Below, piece after piece: positions 1 through 9,200 of a DNA stretch of 16,437 nt. Below the pieces are notes generated by a model. It was not told the DNA's origin, did not search any database, and worked only from the letters and a program-made list of their open reading frames with translations. The DNA comes from Saccoglossus kowalevskii (Eukaryota > Hemichordata > Enteropneusta > Harrimaniidae): the NCBI RefSeq assembly GCF_000003605.2, contig NW_003126884.1, positions 365,610 to 382,046 of the forward strand, read 5' to 3'. The stretch's first letter is position 1, and each line of letters begins with the position of its first letter. Made by a program: the position numbers and the translations under genes.

Positions 1-53
1 AATCAGTAGGGCGATTAGAGAGGATTACAAATACAAATGATGAAAGAACACAC

Positions 54-204
54 CTCATACAACTGAGGTGAACTCTGAGTAAATATAGAACTAAACGTGG
101 ATGCTATTGCAACCTCCATCACACTTTCATGTTGATTCTTGGATCCGTCTACATGGTGTCTAGTTGCTGGATCAGGATTGCTGTTCTCAATCAAAGAAAA
201 ACAC
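54..204 (-). CDS. PSME4: PSME4 exon 14 (last exon in window)
   Basis: 151 nt, residues 535-585. It starts (R)CFSLIE (human RCFGLIE) and carries [16 protein letters not shown], equivalent to LVELGLSSTFSTILTQ. The linker between them is variable in the family. The donor is GTGTGT; the next intron leaves the window at position 1. Confidence 0.93.
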
Positions 205-3200
205 CTACAAAGCCATGAGAAGGAGAAAAAAATCATCCATATTGAAAAAAACCAACAAGAAATGCACGTGAATCGATTTTAGTGGCTTAAGTCATCAAAA
301 TACTAGGATGAGGCATATTAGTAGCGATAAAAAATGTGGACGTTTGTCAACGATCACATAGAGCAGGTATTTACCTATCCATGAAAACAAGAATGAATTC
401 TTCAAATCCAGCTGTTGATGAGCAAACCTCTCTTTCAATCTCTGTCAGATCATCTCTCAGATACAGAGCAGAGGAACAGTCCACCAACGGCACCAAGGAA
501 ACAAAGGTAGAGATAACTTGAAAAGTCACCTAGAAAATAGAAATATCAAAATCCTTTGCATAATCATTTTGACATCAACTTTAAGTAATAATACTTTAAA
601 GGCATATTTCTTAGCTCACTCAGTTCCCCCATGTTTTACTGTCATCGCCTTATTGTTTTAGCAGCATTGCTAGCCAAGTTGTTGCCTGCTTTGCTATGCC
701 AATCTTAATTGCATTTAGATCAAACTATTTTCTATAAAGGTTTGCCGTTTTTTTTCTGTCAAATCCCCCTGACCATGACCAGAGCAACAGTTCAAATGAG
801 CGTTATATGCACTTTCATACCTAACTAGCAGCTGTGTTCTGAGGTTTGAAACTGAGTCAGCACTCATAGATTTTGTTTAATATATTTAATGAACTTGCCA
901 TATGGCAATTTAAACAAATAAATAAAATAAATTGAGAGAAAAATCTTTTAATTATATTGAACATGTTCATCAGTATTAATTTGACATCAAGAGCAAGTTT
1001 TAATCATGTTTGATTTCAAGACATGCACCAATCAGCAGCTTAGGCGGTCTATGTTGCTGTATGAAGCACTAGAATGGGGGTGACAATACATGTGGGAGAA
1101 GTCTGTCTATTATACCACTTGGTGTCCAATGTATAACATGCAGAAAACAGCATGAATATCCATGTAGTGTAAAAGCCTGGGTAGTACAAGATTTGGTGGG
1201 TGACTATCATCAAATTCAAGTTTGTGAGCAGGTTTAATGAATTGTATCAATATACACAAAAAGAGCATTATACATGGATTTCAATGGTTTAAAATTTGTG
1301 TTCAAATACATGCAGCTTACCATGCATTTCCTTATATCATTGGTATCAATTCCTGGTAATGTGAGCTGTAGTAGCGGCATTAGATGAGTGGGACCATCTG
1401 GCACCCATTTACCACCTTTCAGTAATGTTCTTGACACGGCCACTATACAGCTTAACGTAGCAATCAGCTGATGGGGTTCTGTCAATGTCTGCAATGCTGT
1501 GTACGTCCTGAGATGAGGAATAGACAGAACAGATATACAAAGATGGGATAGATTTTTTTACTAAATACAGATATGGGGTTGAGCCAGGCAAACTCATGAA
1601 CGTGGTTTGCAAGTCAATTTTAGCCATCTTTCACAGAGTGAACAAAATTTTGTCAAAATACTGCACCATATTTTTTGCAGCTAGATTGCTCAGTCAACAT
1701 GAGTTGCAGAGTGTTAAATAATCTGTGAATACTGTTATGGACTGTTATATGCAAAGTCTTTAAATGACGTTGTCATAGTTACCAACCAGGGAGGACTGAA
1801 TGTGTTTCCATGTCTTGACATAACCATATAGAGAAGACTTTTAATGTCATTGTACATTGATATAAGCAAAGATATTGGTACGAACAAACTGAATATCAAT
1901 TATTCTTGGAATTTACTAAATGTACATTTAACATTACAACATATATTCATATAACAGATTATTCAAAACAGGCACAGCTGCACAATGACATTGACATTAT
2001 CATTGTACTTACTTTTCAAGTAGCGGTGGTATGACCAGCTCCGGCCTGAGTAGCGCAATATGCTGGAGAGCCGTCGCCGCCTCCATGTGACCGATCTTAC
2101 TGAAGATTGCAGGAAAGACAGCAGGAATAATACTATTGACAAATGTAGTGATAGCTTTATCTGAGAGTTTGTGACTATCCGGGATAGTATGGATCCAAGA
2201 GGGTTTCTTGTAACGCTCCCTGTAATGAATCAAAGATTGGTATTGACGAGTGTTATTACAAATGCAATGAACTACTTGCGACATACAAATGATATACATG
2301 TACTATAACATCAACAATGCTGATTGCCGATAAAATCAAGACTAGGGTGATCTACCAGATGCATATTCAGAAGGAATCTCTTTTTTTTTTTAACTAGTCA
2401 TGATCGTCAAATACAAAAAGCTAAATTCCCCACCAAGAGTGACACCATGGAAGACATGCTGCAATGACCATATTACCGGATGTACGGATAAACTAAAAAT
2501 GAATATTATGTAATTAATTTACCTGTGAATTCTCCTGACAAAAGTTGCTGGTAATTTATACAGAAGGCCTTGAAGTTTTATCTAAAAATGCAGAAAAAAA
2601 ATTACTACCGTATTACCGTAATCTGGCACCAAAAAGAATAGAATGCAACATATTTGTATTTATTTATTTATTTATTTATTTGCATTCATTCCAATTTTTA
2701 ATCAGATTTCAGTTGTAAATAAAGCAAACAATAATGCTTGTATACTAACATGACATCATTGAATACTGTTATTAATGATGCATAAACACGACAACAATTT
2801 TGGGCAAGGAAAATATTTACAAATTTTGCAATATTTTGTAGCAGTGAAAATTTCACTGTGGGTGTTTACCACACACATGAATTATTAAACTTCTTTAATG
2901 ATTTACAGTATTTTTGACTACTTATTCAGCATCTATTATAGATATCACTCACCGTATATTTACCCATATTTGATGGATGATAGTAAGATTCTAAAGCTAG
3001 GATAAATCTAGTTAAATGATCTTCACAAACACCATCAGGTCCCTATCAAAGATAAACAATTTATGATTATTGCTAAAATATTCAACCCTCTCACCAATAT
3101 TAATTCATCATTGTTGCATGCTGACAAACGGAGGCATGATAATGATGTAAAAAGAAGTAAACATTTACACAAATCTAGTAATTTCAAAACGATAGAATTA

Positions 3201-6200
3201 AGTATGAATTAACAGAGAAAGATGCAAGATAAACAACAATCATAAAACATAGCGTAACTATAACAACCTTGCTCATTGAGAATCTAGATAAATAGCAAAT
3301 GAGAATTCAGGATGGTTACATAATAGACTGTGGAAATCAATTAAATAAATGCTGTGCATGTATTGGTACTTTTATAATAAAATTTTGTACCTTCAGTAAT
3401 TCTTGTAATGTATTACCGTTAAAATCCTATTATAAACCGCATACCTAATAGTAACCGCACCCCTGATTTCGGCTTCAGTATTGAAGAGTTCTCAACAAAA
3501 ATTGAAAACATGAAAAGTACCTATTACTAACTGCACCCGCAATTCAACAAGACCGTGACTGACTTTGTTTCAACCAGCTGGTACATTGTTCCTAATCCTA
3601 TTCATTTGTTTCGACAACGTGCCTAAAAATATTCACACCTCTTTGTTGTTCAGTAGTGTTAGGATGTCAAACACGCAGTGAAACTGCTTTTGTTCTTGCG
3701 ACAACTTTCGTCAATACTCTTTATGAATACGTCCATGTGTTGCAAGTTTTCGACAATGAGCTGTTATCACCGAAAAACTGTTATATTCTTTTTCAATGCT
3801 CAGTTTATCTTTCAAAAACAACTAATTTCTTGATTTAAAAAAAAAGTTATGTCGTTTTCCCATGGAAATCAAAGCCAAAAGATTGCACTACATTATCGGT
3901 AAATCACTTCCGCGTTTCATTCACCATGAAGTCGGTGACCTGTCATTAACATATTTAGATGAACTAAGGTGGTGAACTAAGGTGAACACGTGGGCACCCA
4001 TCAGCATTTTGATTGGTTAAATAGCGACTTTGACCTATCTGGTCAAGTAACGTCTCGTGTGCATTCAAACTACATGGCGGATGTCGTATCGTACATGTCG
4101 TATCGATCGTTTACATGTGACAGAAATAATTCGCTTATGGTGAAACTAAGTTGAATTTTACTTGCATTTGATAACAATTCAACGAATTTATTTTTCGTGG
4201 GTTATTATAATCACTACTGAGTAATAATCAACAATTTAAACACTTCGAAAACAAGTAAGTTATTCACTTGTGAGCCGAAGCATGGCCGGATTGCGTTACC
4301 ATACACCCACGGTACCGTACTTTTTTAGTGCCGTACCATGATAATTTTCTACTAAGCAATGCATTAATGTTTGTTTTTATTTGAAACTCGTGCCAGAATA
4401 TACTTTCCGTTACAAAGAAAATTAAAAAAAATAAATGCATATTACATTAAATATACTGAGTATTTTTTTCATGTGAAGTTATTTTATGACGTGACGCTTA
4501 TCACTCTTCCCTGACAACTAAATTGGAGGTACGCTTATATTCAAAAGATTGTACGGTGTATTGTTTGTTTTGTGCAAGTGATGTGGGAAAAAACGACTAT
4601 GCCCATTTAGTGATTGCAATATATACGTAATAGAAACCGCACCCTGAACTTGAGCTGTTGATCCCAATTTTTTATTTGATATATTGTAATATAAACCGCG
4701 GTTTATAATAGGATTTTATTGGTAATCTCATTGTCAGAAAACAAATAAAGTTCACAAATAGTATAGCAATGCATCAAAGCAAAATTCTGGCAGAAAAAAT
4801 ACTGGCAAGAATTTGGGCAGGCAAAATTATTTATACAACAGTTGCCACACACTATTTAGCCTAACAAGGTCGGGTTTGTTGCGCCCTCCGCGGTGCTCCA
4901 AACCCAACGCACGCTTGGCAGTACGATGTAGTTTTTCACTTGCCCAACGATTTTTTGTTGGTATCAATGAAATTGCAGGAACGTCAGATAATGACAACCA
5001 TCAAAGAGTGACCATTCACTGCAATATTTATCATCTTATTGAAAACAGTATGTGATTTTTGCCGACAATGCAAACATGGCTTTGATTGACGGTGTTACCA
5101 TGACCATCAAAATAAATGAATTCATTGCAAGAAGGCGTGAACTTTGTGAATTCGCAGTATTGATCTTGCTGTCGAGACATACACCATTCTGTCAGGCGTC
5201 AGTGAGGTCTGATGCCGTTCAGTCGACGAGGGCCTACTCCCGCTTATATGTCAGGCTACACACTATTTGAACTCACCAACATGGCTATTATCAAAGTACA
5301 CATGGTTGGTATATGATAACTGTTACAAGCTCTACCAACTTGTAGTTTTTTGGTACCAACGGGTAGATTGAAACATCTCAACATCCGTGTAAATATCTGA
5401 AAGTAAACACAAAAATCCAATGATTAATTACAAAGAATTATAATTTAAATATGATTATAATTTTATCATATTACTTTCTAAATATTTGTTATGTTCTAGG
5501 GAACTCAGAGCAGGAGGGAGGGACAAGACATTACAAATGCTGGCGGACAAATGAATGAACAAACAGTTTATGCGATTTCTGTATGAATTTATGTCTTCAG
5601 CAAAATTAAACAGAGGAAACTTGGCATGACACGCTTTAACACTGTTATGTTAAGAATTATGACAGAGACCATTTAATAATATATGGGGAAGTATTTAAAA
5701 ATATAAATACCTTTGGTATATATGGCGTCCAATCAATGTACCCGATGTTATCATTCGCCACTCTAGCAAATAACTCAACTACAGACTGCGATGAAAGAAG
5801 AAAGAACATCATAACGTAATGTACAAGGTCACTGGCATCAATGCTGCTCAATACACAAGTTCACTTGTACAAAATTAAATGAACTCGAGGTAGAAGCAGA
5901 CTCTTAATTTTCGAGAAAGTTGGTCATAAATTGTATGACAATGTTCATTGGTTTATTATGTAAAATCATTTACATGACACCATGAAATAGCATTCTTTTG
6001 TGTGTTATAGTGACGAATTTTGAGAAAGCATTTCTATTATTTTTCAGAAAAATTCCATAGAACACAATGTTAAAGAAAAGATTTTTTTAAATAACTTAAT
6101 AAATAAAAATAAGGACAACATTTAGCCGGTGTCATCAGCTTACAATTTAAGATATAAGGCAAATATTCACTAAAATATATCCATCCTTTTCTCAAAAATT

Positions 6201-9200
6201 AGACACCCCCCTCCCCCAAGTCAATATCTTTATATTGCCCAGGAGTACAATTTACTGCAGAATAAATAAATTCTGTGTATTTGCACTTATGAGTAGGCAT
6301 CTACTGATTCCATTTCTTCTGTTAACATATTTTGCATTCACAGCATCAGAGGTTCTACCCCAGTGGTTGATAGTCCACTCAAAAGCCAATTTACAATATT
6401 TTTGTCAAGAAGAATTTTTCAGCCAAAAAGGGCAGATACTGCCCTCAGTGAATATAAAACATCGTCAGCATCACAGTCATAAAAAGAAATTACGAAAGTA
6501 TAACATGATTGATGGTGGAGTAGTATTCAGTCACTAAAAAGACTACACTATAAACATGAGTAACGTACAACAGAAGCCCACTTACCACTTCCCATGATGG
6601 TGAACTGTGAGTAGCATCCCATAGATTCAGCATCTCATCCAACCACAATCTACATACAACAAGAACAAGTGATCAGATTATTAAAGATCGATAGTTGTCG
6701 CGCCACGCATGCTCGAGATATATGGGTTGAATATAAACAAAGACTACGACTTTGACTGTTGCGCAGATCAACGAGTACAAACTGAGACATTTCTAAGCTT
6801 TAATTAGATAATTTTTAGGTGATTGGAAGGTATTGAAGGAGTCACCGGCGGTATTTAGTGCAAGTCGCGCAAAATCCAAACCTCATATTTGTGATTTCCA
6901 TTCGAAGAGCGCATTGGATTGTGAGAAAATCAATGTTTATCAACACAAATGTCACACATGTGCAGCGCTTTAATATACAGAATATAGTATTATTTTTCTT
7001 TGTTTGTACAAAAGTACAGCATTCCTACTATAGGTGACATAACTATGATTTGACACTATGGATGTTGATATAATAATACACATGTGTCTACATCATGAAT
7101 CGCTGCTTGACGGCACTGACTGACCTCCTGAACCCACTCCCACCGGAGAGCAAGTTTTGTTTGATTTGTGATATTAAAATGAAGTAGTTGATTTTATCAG
7201 AGTTAAAATTTACTGATAACAAACAAAGAAATATTTACTTGGTTTAAGTTTATCAGACTTGATTTGCCATCAGTGAAATTAGCAAAGCCCTACAGTAACA
7301 TTTACATACTGTAGTATTTTATTGATCAGTAATTATGACACATGGTGCAACCACGTGTATAACACCGATCAAGTTTTACCTGAATCCCTTATCATGATGC
7401 TCGGGAGGTAATGTAGTTGGTAGAAACATTTCCATGTAGCCGACTCCCTTGGACATGGTGACATCAAACGGGCACAGCAATGGCCGCCATTCATCCAACA
7501 TCTCTTGGGTACTCTCCAGAGGAAAGTATCTATAGAATGGGAAAATGATGCTGAATACGGTATGCAATATATGTGAAGTTTGTTGATTCTGTTCTAAACA
7601 TTTTTTGGAGTTTGGCATTCCCACGATGTATTATTGGGAGGAAAAGATTATAATAAGGTTATTACTAGGATACCTCAAAGTATGCACTCAGAAAGTATGC
7701 CGCCACATCGGCCTCTGCTGTGCGTCAGTCGATACTTTCACTGTACTGTCTTCGAGCATACTTTTCGGTATCCTCATAATAACCTCATATTATTGCTACA
7801 TGCTACAGTCCTAATTCTGCAAAATATTGGATATTAATACTCATCTGCCATAACATTGATAGATGATTGAGGAAAAACAAACTGACCACAAGAGGGCGCT
7901 GTAGGATCAAAAACCCTGTATCCTCGGGGGCGGACATTGGGGCATTTTCACCGCCTGGCAACCCGCGGCGGTGAAAACAAAGGCCCAAAACTCGCAGAAA
8001 ACAGTACTTTGGGATGATTGTTGAGATTCCCCTGAACAGTGTAACACGATTAGCCCTATGTGTGTAACATATATAAATTTGGCTGTTCGGGATTACTTCA
8101 AAGTTGAGTTTGTGTTGTTTTCTCGAATTTTCACCGGCTCGACCGGCGTTCCACAGCAGCGCGCACAGAGCCCATAGAAATGCATGTACAGTGGTTCGCG
8201 TCTTAGCAACGTGGAACGTCTGTGACGTAGCTCCGCCCCCGAGGATAGGCAGGGTAGATTCAAACACACACCAACAAATCTTAATACTTACAATCTGGCA
8301 CACTTTATCAGATTTTTCAGTACATTGTCAATGGTTCTGGAAGAAGATAGAAGAGATAAAAGCAACAAACCTCATACATATAGATATTTATCTTCACCCA
8401 AATGTAATCCAGCATATGTCCTGTTTTTCATGTCTGTCTTTGTTTTACAAGTCATGAAACAGTTTTTTGAATCACAACAGTGTTCCAAATCTTGTTACAC
8501 TATCAGAATTTATGAAAGTTGCTCTTAATGTCATCACAGCTATGACTGTATTTTAGTCAAAACAAAAACTAGCTGTCAGGAAAATATTAAATTACATGTA
8601 TTTCACATCTCATGAGAAAACAAAGACCTTCTTTAGGTGAGGATTTTTACAAGGCAATATTAAGGTTAGTTGGTATTAACTTTTGATACCAACACAATTT
8701 TGTCAACTGAATATTTTGAGAATCATAATTGTAACGCTGAGGAATCAATTGTATCTGCAACTGGCTTAAAATCGTTGGTAATTAGAAGTACTTGAACTAG
8801 ATCATCAGGATTGGAATTGAACCATCTGAAAATACATGCCAACAAAGTCTTTCCGATGATGAGAAGTATTGCTATTAATTTTCAAATCTGAACTGTGGCT
8901 CTAGAATATCCATGCACCCCCATGAGAACACATAACACCAGCCTTTGAATTTGTGTACGAAGGATGATGTCATTAGTGAATATCTTTGGAAACTCTATTT
9001 TGACAGAGTTAGATTGCATTATCTCGGCATATACTGGACTTAGTATGGTGTGCAGTTCAGTGCTAACAGTGAATTTACAAGCTAGCCATCAGAGTCAACA
9101 GCACAGCCTGCTGGTTTTTTTTCATTTGAACTGTTGTGGTCACTATAACTCTATTAGAATCTATTATATATAGCTAATTAAAAGTTGAATATATTTACGC

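Larger units (their letters stand above)
530..2952 (-). other. PSME4: PSME4 introns 9-12 (non-coding parts)
   Basis: Introns 12 (530-1320), 11 (1508-2012), 10 (2220-2522) and 9 (2582-2952) separate exons 13 to 9. They are AT-rich. Apart from a TTTA microsatellite at 2657-2681 and a perfect 17-base palindrome, CAGTGAAAATTTCACTG, at 2842-2858, I see no gene or element in them. Confidence 0.85.
3043..5276 (-). other. PSME4: PSME4 intron 8, the longest intron in the window
   Basis: 2234 bp between exons 9 and 8. It holds the inverted-end element at 3412-4726 and a G+C-rich stretch around 4850-5270. Nothing in it reads as conserved protein on either strand. Confidence 0.85.

Noticed and set aside
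518-529. Alternative acceptor for PSME4 exon 13 (CAAG at 518-519)
   Set aside because: It would lose the conserved VTFQV residues and break phase with exon 12; the TTTTCTAG site at 530-531 restores both.
2842-2858. Perfect 17-base palindrome CAGTGAAAATTTCACTG
   Set aside because: Isolated, with no surrounding repeat structure or termini, and plausible by chance in 16 kb of AT-rich DNA.
3412-4726. Intron 8 element as a PiggyBac (TTAA) insertion
   Set aside because: A TTAA occurs at the left border but not at the matching right border, and no transposase is present.
7803-8303. 166-codon minus-strand frame
   Set aside because: It runs through the MITE-like element and has no family similarity; the length is explained by the G+C-rich element lacking stops. 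It overlaps only the last 12 bases of PSME4 exon 4.
8104-8457. 117-codon plus-strand frame
   Set aside because: It is antisense to PSME4 exon 4 and the MITE, and no domain is recognisable.
8964-9173. 69-codon plus-strand ATG frame in PSME4 intron 3
   Set aside because: Antisense to the intron, no family resemblance and no splice partners with continuing frame.
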